Assembly: GCF_900177375.1 (NCBI RefSeq)
Contig: NZ_FWZU01000006.1
Coordinates: 1-64,000, forward strand
Origin: Desulfovibrio gilichinskyi
Lineage (GTDB): Bacteria > Desulfobacterota > Desulfovibrionia > Desulfovibrionales > Desulfovibrionaceae
DNA: 64,000 bases
Direction of reading: 5' to 3'
The notes beneath the pieces are model-generated. The model had not been told where the DNA came from. It worked only from the letters and a program-made list of their open reading frames with translations, and searched no databases. The translations under genes were made by a program, and so were the position numbers. This document shows positions 55,728-64,000 of the stretch, one piece after another (position 1 is the stretch's first letter; each line of letters starts with the position of its first letter).

Positions 55728-56242
55728 ATAATTTAACCCCAACTGTCATTCTGGTTATTAATTCAGGACAGGCTACTATTCAAAAACGAGGATTTTACCT
55801 TTCAGTAACCATTTTTGAATCCTGAAAACCAAAGCTCAGAATTCAAGAAAGACAATTATTCATAGCTTAAACCAAGCAAAAGTCAAGAAAACTACTCTAT
55901 TTTCCATTTATGTATAAATAATTTTCAAATCTTCCATTTTTAGAAAATCACTACAAAAATGAAAATTAGCAACATAGCAACATTCTAACAATTGCCCCTC
56001 AACCCAACACCTGACAGACATTGATTGTGTACTTACTAACTTCAAGAAGAACTATGAGAAATATACAAAAAAGTGAACTCATCAAATAATCTACACAAGT
56101 ATTAAAATATTTTACAACTTTTTTTAATACATCTATCAATTACTACAGTATACCGAATATAAGAAGCACTTAATATGGATGTTGACAAAATATGCAATAA
56201 TTCACTTTTATTTTTGTACAAATGTGCAGATTTAAAATAGAA
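55728..56242. other. AT-rich intergenic region upstream of the amino-acid ABC operon
   Basis: About 500 bases, very AT-rich, no gene, no clear repeat. It must contain the operon promoter but I see no convincing element. Confidence 0.6.
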
Positions 56243-56244
56243 AA

Positions 56245-56285
56245 GCCCTAAACTTGAGTACGCAATTGCGAATCAGGTTTAGGGC
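56245..56285 (-). terminator. Terminator after the FakA-FakB fusion gene
   Basis: Stem GCCCTAAAC/GTTTAGGGC with an inner palindrome CGCAATTGCG; T-rich follows on the minus strand. Confidence 0.8.
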
Positions 56286-56327
56286 CTTATGATTAACGCG
56301 ATATGAATACCGCAGAATGAGAAAATC

Positions 56328-58130
56328 TTAATTGTCAGCAAGAAAAGCTACGGCGCATGCTCCCGGACCGCTGTGCAAACCGATAACAGGAGAGGCTGCA
56401 CCGATGAAAACAGGATCAACACCGTATTTTTGTTTCATAATAGCAGCAATTCTTTCAGCTTTTTCCGGTGCATCAGCATGGGTTATTGCATAACGCAAAT
56501 TGCTCTTACCTTGAAGAGCTTCACTTATAAGTCTGATAAAAGCTTTTTCCTGCAGTTTACGGCCGAAAGACTTGGAAACTGTGCACACATGGCCTTCGCC
56601 TGCAAATTCGATAATGGGCTTGATATTTAAAGCCTTGGCAATAAGACCCTGCCCTTTGCTTATCCTTCCGCCTTTTACAACATAATCAAGAGTATCCATC
56701 GTGACAAAAACTCTAACGTTTTTAATAGCTTTTTCCGTAATCACGGCAACTTCCGAAGCGGATGCGCCTCGTTCAGCTGCGCGGGCAGCCTCCAGAACAG
56801 AAAGGGCCAATGCTCCGGTTACCCGTTTGCCGTCAAAAGCTGTAACGTTATCATAGTCCCTGCACACAGTAAGAGCGTTTTGATGAGTTCCACTGAGCAC
56901 TCCGGCGATATGCACGGAAACGACACTTTCATAGTCGGCGCAAGCTCTCGAATAAACTCTTTTCATATCACCGGGAGAAGGCTGGGAGGTAAGTGCTTTT
57001 TCAGCATGAGGAAGCATTCTGTAAAAATCTTCAGGAGCCAGAGTGACATGATCAATATATTCATGCCCGTCAATTGTGAGTCTAAGCGGGACTACCCGTA
57101 TATCATACTCTTCAATGAGTTCATCAGGAATGTCACAAGTACTGTCTGTTATAATTCCAACTTTGCGGGAATCAGCAAGTAAACGTTTATGCTGAACCAG
57201 CATATCATCAACTTTACGTTTATCAACGGTTGCAAAGCAGGAGACAATATTTTCAACACTGTCAGGATCATTAGTATGGATATGTACTTTCACACAATCA
57301 GGTAATCCTGCGACAATAAGACTGTCACCCATACCTGAAATAGCATTCCGAACTGTTTTTTTATCAATGCCGGATCCTTTAAGCAGGAACTCGGTACAAT
57401 ATCTGTATTCCAGTTTCTCTACTGCAACCTTATTCTGAACACCGTCTACTGTATACAGCGGATCATTATCAGCAATGAAACACTCTTTAATTTTACCATT
57501 TTCAAGAAAATCAACAATTCCCTCAAGAAGGTACACAAATCCCAAGGCTCCGGCATCAACAACTCCGGCAGACTTCAGTTCAGCCAGCTTTTCAGTTGTC
57601 GCCTTCACCGATTTTTGAGCATAATTAAGTGAGTCAGAAAAAATATGGTGAAAATCTTTGTATTCATGCGATCTGGAACTCAAATGTGCGGCCCAGTCTT
57701 TAATAACACTTATTATTGTACCGTCTTTAGGATCGGAAATAGCTTCACACGAACGGCGGGCGGCAAGCGATGCAACTCTGGCAAAATCCGAAGGTGAAAG
57801 TCTTCTCATATCCTTTACACCTTCAGCAAAACCACACAAAAACTGCGCTAAAATTGCTCCGGAATTACCCTTTGCTCCATTTAACGCAGACTCAGCAATC
57901 AAAGCACTCATCTTTTCAAGCGATTTTTCCAGCGAATCTCCTGAAGATTTAACTATGCTACGCATGGTTCCGGCCATATTCGCACCGGTATCACCATCAG
58001 GGACAGGAAAAACATTGATCGCATCAAGATGCGGTGAATTCGCAATGAGGCGGCTTGCAGCGGCAACAACACCTCTACGAAAACGTACACCGTCAACATA
58101 CTGAATTTTTGATATTCTTTCTAATTGCAT
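56328..58130 (-). CDS. Fatty acid kinase fusion: FakA-type DAK2 domain + FakB-type DegV domain
   Basis: 600 residues. DhaL/DAK2 domain about 10-205 with NVFPVPDGDTGANM, NGAKGNSGAILAQ and DAGALGFVYLLEG. Middle FakA-like domain about 240-320 (YCTEFLLKG, VKVHIHTNDP). DegV domain about 325-598 (GIITDSTCDIP, LTSQPSPGDM, GVLSGTHQNA). In Firmicutes FakA phosphorylates fatty acids held by the separate protein FakB; here both parts are one chain. The two halves look intact. Monocistronic. Confidence 0.9.
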   Translation of the reverse strand: MQLERISKIQYVDGVRFRRGVVAAASRLIANSPHLDAINVFPVPDGDTGANMAGTMRSIVKSSGDSLEKSLEKMSALIAESALNGAKGNSGAILAQFLCGFAEGVKDMRRLSPSDFARVASLAARRSCEAISDPKDGTIISVIKDWAAHLSSRSHEYKDFHHIFSDSLNYAQKSVKATTEKLAELKSAGVVDAGALGFVYLLEGIVDFLENGKIKECFIADNDPLYTVDGVQNKVAVEKLEYRYCTEFLLKGSGIDKKTVRNAISGMGDSLIVAGLPDCVKVHIHTNDPDSVENIVSCFATVDKRKVDDMLVQHKRLLADSRKVGIITDSTCDIPDELIEEYDIRVVPLRLTIDGHEYIDHVTLAPEDFYRMLPHAEKALTSQPSPGDMKRVYSRACADYESVVSVHIAGVLSGTHQNALTVCRDYDNVTAFDGKRVTGALALSVLEAARAAERGASASEVAVITEKAIKNVRVFVTMDTLDYVVKGGRISKGQGLIAKALNIKPIIEFAGEGHVCTVSKSFGRKLQEKAFIRLISEALQGKSNLRYAITHADAPEKAERIAAIMKQKYGVDPVFIGAASPVIGLHSGPGACAVAFLADN

Positions 58131-58372
58131 AATATATCTTGTAGTTATTTTATTAGTATTATTTCAAAAAACAGCTTCATACACCACTATGAATAAAGTT
58201 ACGGCTACTATTTGCATGTAAAATTACTTCTGATCAAGTTATTTTACAAATAAATTCACAAGCGTCTTTAAAATCAATTTTTAGAGACCGATTCGTAAAA
58301 ATAGTCTTTTAAATTTTAATTATTTGAGTTAAATTAATTTAGAAATATACCCAGCGCAAGGAGCATATCCCT

Positions 58373-59521
58373 ATGGCTTTAATCCATTTATCAAAATCGC
58401 TAAAAAGATTCTGTCATATCATTCACATAGCTCTGATACTTACCACAATGATCGCAATACAAGGGTGCGGAGACAAAGAACCTCCGAGAAAGATTCCCCC
58501 TGCTCCGGTAACAATCGCTAAATCTGTAAAAAAAATAACTCCTTACTATATAACTGCAATCGGCACGGTTAAGGCTATCAACGCCATTACCATTCGGGCA
58601 AAGGTTACCGGATATTTAAGCAAGGTGGCGATTGCTAATGGTGAGTATGTTACAGAAGGCCAGCAATTATTCACAATGGACCCTTCTTCATTTGAAGCAA
58701 GTATACGCCAGTATAAAGCAGAGTTAGCTTCAGACACTACAAAATATGAAAAAGCGGAAAAGGACTACAATCGCTACCGTGACCTTGTAAGACGACAAGT
58801 TGTAAGTGCTGAACAGTTTGAACAAAAACGGCTTGAAATGAAAACGGCAAGCGACTCAATCTCCGTAACAAAATCCAAACTTGCAAATGCTCAAAATGAT
58901 TTACAATATTGTTTTATAAAATCACCGATTGACGGACTGGCAGGTTACCTGAACATTACAGCTGGCAACCTGATTGAAGAGAATAAAGATAAACTTGTAA
59001 CCATTAACCAGATTTCGCCGATAGCCGTTGATTTCTATCTTCCGCAAAAATATTTAGCTGACGTTCAAAAATATGCAGCTAACAGCACACTCACAGTACT
59101 GGCTATCAATGAAGGAATTATTACTCCTGACAACGGCACGTTAACATTTATTGATAATAACGTTGACACCAATACCGGAACAGTCTGGATGCAAGCGACT
59201 TTCCCGAACGCAGCCCATTCGCTCTGGCCAGGTAACTACGTTGATATAATGCTGAAGCTGTTTGAAGAAGATGTAGTCCAAATCCCTATGCAGGCAACAT
59301 GCGACAGCCCTAACGGTAAATTTGTCTGGGTAATGAATCAAAACAAAACGGTTGATATGCAACCTATCCAAGTTGACCGCAGATCCGGTAAAATAGATAT
59401 TGTGACCTCAGGCCTTAACGGCGGTGAAACAATTATCACCGACGGCCAGCTTAGACTCTTCCCCGGAGCCGTTATTAAAGTAAAAGGCAGCAAGACAAAT
59501 TCTACCGGAGCCGGTGAATAG
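58373..59521 (+). CDS. RND efflux periplasmic adaptor (membrane fusion protein), lipoprotein-type
   Basis: 382 residues. Signal peptide with a cysteine at AIQGC (about residue 33) suggests a lipid anchor. Lipoyl/barrel-sandwich part (VTGYLSKVAIANGEYVTEGQ), an alpha-hairpin (YEKAEKDYNRYRDLVRRQVV), and the beta-barrel domain. It bridges the RND pump and an outer-membrane channel; no TolC-type gene is adjacent. AAGGAG lies before the ATG. Confidence 0.93.
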   Translation: MALIHLSKSLKRFCHIIHIALILTTMIAIQGCGDKEPPRKIPPAPVTIAKSVKKITPYYITAIGTVKAINAITIRAKVTGYLSKVAIANGEYVTEGQQLFTMDPSSFEASIRQYKAELASDTTKYEKAEKDYNRYRDLVRRQVVSAEQFEQKRLEMKTASDSISVTKSKLANAQNDLQYCFIKSPIDGLAGYLNITAGNLIEENKDKLVTINQISPIAVDFYLPQKYLADVQKYAANSTLTVLAINEGIITPDNGTLTFIDNNVDTNTGTVWMQATFPNAAHSLWPGNYVDIMLKLFEEDVVQIPMQATCDSPNGKFVWVMNQNKTVDMQPIQVDRRSGKIDIVTSGLNGGETIITDGQLRLFPGAVIKVKGSKTNSTGAGE

Positions 59522-59523
59522 TC

Positions 59524-62500
59524 ATGAATGTAACAGAACTGTTTATTAAACGCCCGGTTATGACCGCCCTTGTGGTCATTGCCATGGTTTTTTTTGGAAT
59601 TGTCGGGTATTTTAAATTACCTGTAAGTTATCTTCCTGCGGTTGAATTTCCTACGCTTCAAGTCACGGCAACACTTCCCGGGGCAAGCCCTTCAACAATG
59701 GCTTCATCCGTAGCGACTCCGCTTGAAAAGCAGTTTACATCAATGCCCGGCCTCCGAAGTATGAGTTCTGTCAACTCACTCGGAAAAACCCTTATTACTC
59801 TACAGTTTGATTTAGACAGGGATATTGACGGCGGAGCATCAGACACTCAGGCCGCAATATCACGCGCCAGCGGAGACCTTCCGTCCGACCTGCCGCAGCA
59901 GCCTTATTATGAAAAAGTAAATCCCGCCGACGATCCGATTCTCTACATGGCTCTATGGTCAGACTCTATGCCGCTTTATAAAGTAAATGAATATGTTACA
60001 ACCTTCCTGACCGACAGTATATCGATGGTCAACGGAGTATCTAAAGTTGTCATTTACGGTGAAGCGAAACTTGCTGTAAGGGTTAGAATTGACCCTGAAA
60101 AACTTGCGGCCCGCGGCATTAATATGGACACAGTCCGTCAAGCTGTTGCCGAGCAGAACGTAAAAGAGCCTGTAGGAACACTAGACAATAAACTCCAGTC
60201 CGTAACAGTTGAAGCAACAGGACAGTTAAAAACTGCCGAAGAATTTTTACCGATGATTTTTGAATCAAAGGACGGCAGAACAGTACGTCTTTCAGATGTA
60301 GGGACGGTAGTAAACTCTATTAAAAGTGACAAATCCGGATCATGGGTTAACGGTAAGCGGGCAATTATTATTGCTATTCAAAAACAGCCCGGATCAAATA
60401 CGATTCAGGTCTGCCAGACTATTTTGGGTATGCTTCCTACAATTCGCCAGCAGATTCCAGCCGGAATCGATATGACAGTTTTATATGACCGCTCTATCCC
60501 TATTAAAGATGCGGTTGATGATGTTCAGGTTACACTCCTGCTGGCTGTTTTCTTTGTTATCTGCGTTATTTTCTTCTTCCTCAGAAACATATCCGCAACA
60601 CTGATTGCGGCGGTTGCTGTTCCTGTATCTATTATTTTTACCTTCGCAATTATGTATGTGCTGGGGTATTCGCTGGATACGCTGTCGCTGCTCGCGCTAA
60701 CGCTCTCGGTCGGATTTGTTGTGGATGATGCGGTGGTCATGATCGAAAACGTCGTCCGCCATTTGGAAATGGGCAAAAAGCCGTACTACGCAGCTCTTGA
60801 AGGAGCCAAGCAGATAACCTTCACCATCGTTTCGATGACCTTGTCATTATCGGTTGTTTTTATTCCGCTGATGTATATGTCCGGGATTATCGGCCGAATT
60901 CTGCATGAATTTGCCATGACCATTACCGTTGCCATCCTTGCCTCCGGTGTTGTTTCACTGACTTTAACGCCTATGCTGGCAAGCAGGCTTCTTAAACCGG
61001 GAAGTAAGCTTTCTGAATCTGACAAGTTCAATGATTTTTTACTGAGCAATTATGAGCGGTCTCTCCATTTTGTAATGCGCCATCGCCGTATGACTATGGT
61101 CTTCGCTGGGATCATTCTACTGGCAACTATTCACTTTTTTATGGCCATTCCAAAAGGTTTTCTCCCTACAGACGATATGAGTTACTGTCAGGGATTTGCG
61201 CAAAGTAAACAGGGCATTTCATATAATTCCATGAAGGAACATATTTTAGCCCTTGAGCCGATACTTGAAGCTGATGAAAACATTAAACATGTCATCGTCG
61301 TTGCAGGGGTTCCGGTCCTTAATCAGGGATACATTTTCCCGATGCTTGTTGAACCGAATGAACGTAAAATGACAGCGGACGAAGTTGCGCGTTCTTTAAT
61401 GCAAAAGCTCAACCAAGATCCGGGAATCATGGTCTGGATTCAGAATCCTCCAATGATCAGACTTACGGCTAAAACTACAAAAAATTTATACCAGTATACT
61501 ATTCAGGCCCCGGATCAGGTTGAACTATTCGAAATAGCACCTAAATTTGAAATGGCTCTGCATAAAATTCCATTCCTGACCGGACTCAACTCAGACCTTC
61601 TGGATAACAACCCAGAACTATGGGTGAAAATAGACAGAGATAAAGCCTCGTACTACGGAGTTACTGCTCACGACATCGAAAACACCCTTAATTCAGCGTA
61701 TTCAGAGCGGAAAGTCTCCACAATTTACGGAGACACAGACCAGTACTGGGTTATTCTGGAAGTTCTACCATACAATAAAAAAGATCCTAGAGACCTCAAA
61801 AAATTATATATTGCCAACAAAGACGGACAACTGGTTCGGCTTGATAACATTGCCACTTTTGATGAAAAACCTGGACCGATGCAGGTTAACCATACCGGTA
61901 TGCTGCCATCTGTAACCTATTCATTTAATATTGCTCCCGGATTTTCGTTAAGTGATGCAACTACGGCAATCAACGAACTTGCACTTGAGACTTTGCCTGA
62001 CACGGTAGTTTCAAACTTTGAAGGAACAGCTGATGAATTCCAGAAATCAATGAGTAGCGTATTCTTCCTGTTGATCATTGCGATATTCATCATCTTCATA
62101 ATCCTCGGTATTCTGTATGAAAGCTGGATACACCCGATCACGATTATCTCAGGTCTTCCTTCAGCCGCCATCGGTGGACTTTTAACACTGACTTTATTCG
62201 GCAAAGACCTCGACCTTTTCGGAATCGTCGGTATCATCATGCTGATCGGTATTGTTAAGAAAAACGCTATTATGGTTGTCGACTTTGCACTTGAAGCGGA
62301 AGAAACGGATAAACTCAGCCCTCAAGACGCCGCAATTAAAGGTTCACTGGAAAGGTTCAGACCGATCATGATGACAACAGTTGCGGCAATCGCAGGTGCC
62401 ATGCCTATTGCTCTCGGGCTTGGCGCAGGTGCGCAGGCCAGACAGCCTATGGGGCTTGCAATCGTCGGCGGACTGATACTTTCACAAATTGTTACGTTAT

Positions 62501-62610
62501 ACCTGACTCCGGTCGTTTATACTTATATGGATACTCTCCAGAAGTGGCTGTATGAACGCGGCAGAGCTAAGCGTGATCTTTTAGGAATTCCGCATAAACA
62601 TGATGATTAA
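59524..62610 (+). CDS. RND-family multidrug efflux pump (HAE1/AcrB-MdtB type)
   Basis: 1028 residues, full length, 12 membrane segments with two large periplasmic loops. Proton-relay residues: Asp-Asp in GFVVDDAVVMIENV (TM4) and Lys in IGIVKKNAIMVVDFA (TM10). It uses the proton gradient to export hydrophobic compounds. Starts 2 bases after the adaptor stop. Substrates cannot be told from sequence. Confidence 0.96.
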   Translation: MNVTELFIKRPVMTALVVIAMVFFGIVGYFKLPVSYLPAVEFPTLQVTATLPGASPSTMASSVATPLEKQFTSMPGLRSMSSVNSLGKTLITLQFDLDRDIDGGASDTQAAISRASGDLPSDLPQQPYYEKVNPADDPILYMALWSDSMPLYKVNEYVTTFLTDSISMVNGVSKVVIYGEAKLAVRVRIDPEKLAARGINMDTVRQAVAEQNVKEPVGTLDNKLQSVTVEATGQLKTAEEFLPMIFESKDGRTVRLSDVGTVVNSIKSDKSGSWVNGKRAIIIAIQKQPGSNTIQVCQTILGMLPTIRQQIPAGIDMTVLYDRSIPIKDAVDDVQVTLLLAVFFVICVIFFFLRNISATLIAAVAVPVSIIFTFAIMYVLGYSLDTLSLLALTLSVGFVVDDAVVMIENVVRHLEMGKKPYYAALEGAKQITFTIVSMTLSLSVVFIPLMYMSGIIGRILHEFAMTITVAILASGVVSLTLTPMLASRLLKPGSKLSESDKFNDFLLSNYERSLHFVMRHRRMTMVFAGIILLATIHFFMAIPKGFLPTDDMSYCQGFAQSKQGISYNSMKEHILALEPILEADENIKHVIVVAGVPVLNQGYIFPMLVEPNERKMTADEVARSLMQKLNQDPGIMVWIQNPPMIRLTAKTTKNLYQYTIQAPDQVELFEIAPKFEMALHKIPFLTGLNSDLLDNNPELWVKIDRDKASYYGVTAHDIENTLNSAYSERKVSTIYGDTDQYWVILEVLPYNKKDPRDLKKLYIANKDGQLVRLDNIATFDEKPGPMQVNHTGMLPSVTYSFNIAPGFSLSDATTAINELALETLPDTVVSNFEGTADEFQKSMSSVFFLLIIAIFIIFIILGILYESWIHPITIISGLPSAAIGGLLTLTLFGKDLDLFGIVGIIMLIGIVKKNAIMVVDFALEAEETDKLSPQDAAIKGSLERFRPIMMTTVAAIAGAMPIALGLGAGAQARQPMGLAIVGGLILSQIVTLYLTPVVYTYMDTLQKWLYERGRAKRDLLGIPHKHDD

Positions 62611-62622
62611 ATAAAACATAAA

Positions 62623-62655
62623 AAAGCGGTGGCAGTTATTAACTGCCACCGCTTT
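62623..62655. terminator. Bidirectional terminator between the RND and PEP-binding genes
   Basis: Perfect 15-bp stem AAAGCGGTGGCAGTT/AACTGCCACCGCTTT, 3-base loop, A-rich before it. Confidence 0.92.
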
Positions 62656-62682
62656 CCAACTAATTTCATTCATCTATTAATA

Positions 62683-63999
62683 TCACTCATTAATCAAACA
62701 GTAATCGCAACTCCCGTTTGCCGGAAGGATGACCCCTTGTGAATTTCTGCCGTCCACTTTAAGAAGTATCGGCGCAGGAACTCTAAAGTGGCTGACAAAC
62801 TCTCCTTCTTCAACGATTGGTTGTTTTGCAAACCACTCCCAGTCCATGAAATTATCTTCCTTATCCGAAACCATTAGATAATTAATTCCAAGTGTTGTTA
62901 TATTATGGAAAAAATGAGATCCCTGCGAAGGTTCCACCTTGAGCGTTTCCGTAGACGTTTCGATGATTGCAGAAACACCTGAAATATCAGGCCACTCAAC
63001 GGGAATACCGAGCCAGTGATCAGCGGAGCCCCATCTTCCCGGTCCGGAAAGGATATATCTACGGTTCTGCCCCACAAGTTTTCCATTCATCTTAGAAATT
63101 TCAATCGCAATTTCGCGAGTTTTCGCAACATCAAATGTATCTGGACGAACTATCAGTATATCTTCAATATCATTTTTTTCAGCATTTCCCAAAGCGTGAC
63201 TTGAAATACATACTGCGTTTTTCAAATCTTCATCTGTGATATAAACCTGATTTAAATCCGCTCTGGCACTCATAGGTCTTAATTGAAGAAGATTGAATTC
63301 CGGTTTGCGCCCGTCGTCATACATATTAATACAGAATTCCACTTCAACCGGACCGCCCATACCTTTTTCAGCAATAAGAAGTACATCTTTCAAAACAGAT
63401 GCAAGAGGTATTGATTTATGCTTTAAAACAGGCGCAAATAAAATAACTTTCGGCCCCGGAACGGCTGCGGTATCCCTTATTCTGCCCTCTTCGGGTAGAT
63501 AGGTTGAAGCAAGCATCTGAACAGGTGCAATATCTTCAAAATCAGCAATATTTAATCTTTCTAAATTTGCATCGTCATGAATATTGAGATCTTCTCCCCT
63601 ATTCATTTTGAGCCCGTAAAAACGAGTCTGAGCATTTTTAAGAGAAGCGGCAAGTGTCGGACATTGCGGAAGTATTTTAGGATATCTCGGTGAGAATCTT
63701 ATGCACTGCTCACCGTCGACAACAGACTTGCCAATCCCCATGGCGATAGTTGCAACACCGTCTTCAGGCTTCATTTTTCCAAATGGATAATAATTGTAGG
63801 ATTGCCCCACTCCGGAAATAGCAGGGAAAAAATAATCGCCGTATTGCTGACCTGCAACGTGCTGAATAATTACTGCCATTTTTTCTTCATCGGTGCGCTG
63901 ATTAACCCGCAGCGAAAATGACTTGGGAGCCTTATAATAGGTTGAAGCCCATACGAGCTTAATAGCTTCGACCAGTTGTGCAAGGCGGTTTTCAAGATC
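62683..63999 (-). CDS. PEP/pyruvate-binding domain protein, C-terminal part (start outside window)
   Basis: 438 residues seen; the frame stays open past the ATG at 63879 to the right edge (…STYYKAPKSFSLRVNQR), so the real start is beyond it. The region shows a PPDK/PpsA N-terminal ATP-grasp type domain: VIIQHVAGQQYGDYFFPA, GGPVEVEFCIN and the closing LQLRPMSA. A further ~190 residues with ILSGPGRWGSADHWLG follow. No phosphohistidine or PEP-utilising C-terminal domain is present, so it is probably not a full PEP synthase. Function unknown. Confidence 0.85.
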   Translation of the reverse strand, partial: DLENRLAQLVEAIKLVWASTYYKAPKSFSLRVNQRTDEEKMAVIIQHVAGQQYGDYFFPAISGVGQSYNYYPFGKMKPEDGVATIAMGIGKSVVDGEQCIRFSPRYPKILPQCPTLAASLKNAQTRFYGLKMNRGEDLNIHDDANLERLNIADFEDIAPVQMLASTYLPEEGRIRDTAAVPGPKVILFAPVLKHKSIPLASVLKDVLLIAEKGMGGPVEVEFCINMYDDGRKPEFNLLQLRPMSARADLNQVYITDEDLKNAVCISSHALGNAEKNDIEDILIVRPDTFDVAKTREIAIEISKMNGKLVGQNRRYILSGPGRWGSADHWLGIPVEWPDISGVSAIIETSTETLKVEPSQGSHFFHNITTLGINYLMVSDKEDNFMDWEWFAKQPIVEEGEFVSHFRVPAPILLKVDGRNSQGVILPANGSCDYCLINE

Positions 64000-64000
64000 A

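Overview
The window reads as the chromosome of a marine, low-GC sulfate reducer of the Desulfovibrionaceae (Maridesulfovibrio-like). This is inferred from gene content, not from a search. The pointers are a Ccm cytochrome c system whose CcmE carries CxxxY instead of HxxxY and which has no CcmG/CcmH nearby, ferredoxin-linked 2-oxoacid and indolepyruvate oxidoreductases, FeoAB, a FakA-FakB fusion, and GrpE with a Cys cluster. Most of the window is ordinary housekeeping and transport. The clearly accessory part is the first 3.7 kb.

1-3.7 kb: the 3' end of an Rhs-family polymorphic toxin gene enters from the left with a variable tip and a candidate membrane immunity gene. Two displaced Rhs-tip cassettes follow, each with a frame break and a two-TM zinc-ribbon candidate immunity gene, and then a short Rhs remnant. 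Each of the three full cassettes ends in a GC-rich hairpin with a GCCCCG/CGGGGC stem. The second and third cassettes share a 187-bp near-identical block and the same frame break. One of them differs from the other by a 162-bp deletion between short direct repeats.

3.7-14.6 kb: feoAB (ferrous iron uptake), an M29 aminopeptidase, grpE-dnaK, an LppC/LpoA-like lipoprotein, and gatC-gatA. 14.6-18.4 kb (minus): a tightly packed tatB-tatC-hisB-lipoprotein-hisA-copZ operon. 18.5-21.6 kb (minus): guaB-guaA behind a structured leader. 21.8-26.8 kb (minus): a branched-chain amino-acid ABC system, livK-livH-livM-livG-livF. 27.2-33.5 kb (minus): CNNM/CBS protein, ccmE, then ccmF-ccmA-ccmB-ccmC-ccmD and a TPR protein.

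33.8-48.7 kb: a GT9 heptosyltransferase-like protein, nadD, proA, a TPR membrane protein with iorA-iorB, a NifA-like sigma-54 activator with a lipoprotein, a korD-korA-korB-korC operon (minus) with a possible 11-codon leader ORF, and a PAS-PAS-GGDEF-EAL membrane protein. 48.9-56 kb: deoC-cbiC (overlapping), a divergent LysR/CidA-CidB set with a likely operator, and a polar amino-acid ABC operon. 56-64 kb: a FakA-FakB fusion, an RND efflux pair, and a PEP/pyruvate-binding protein running off the right edge.

I saw no tRNA, rRNA, CRISPR array, transposase or integrase. The best candidate for something undescribed is the Rhs tip/immunity array, especially the paralogous zinc-ribbon membrane proteins and the shared frame break.
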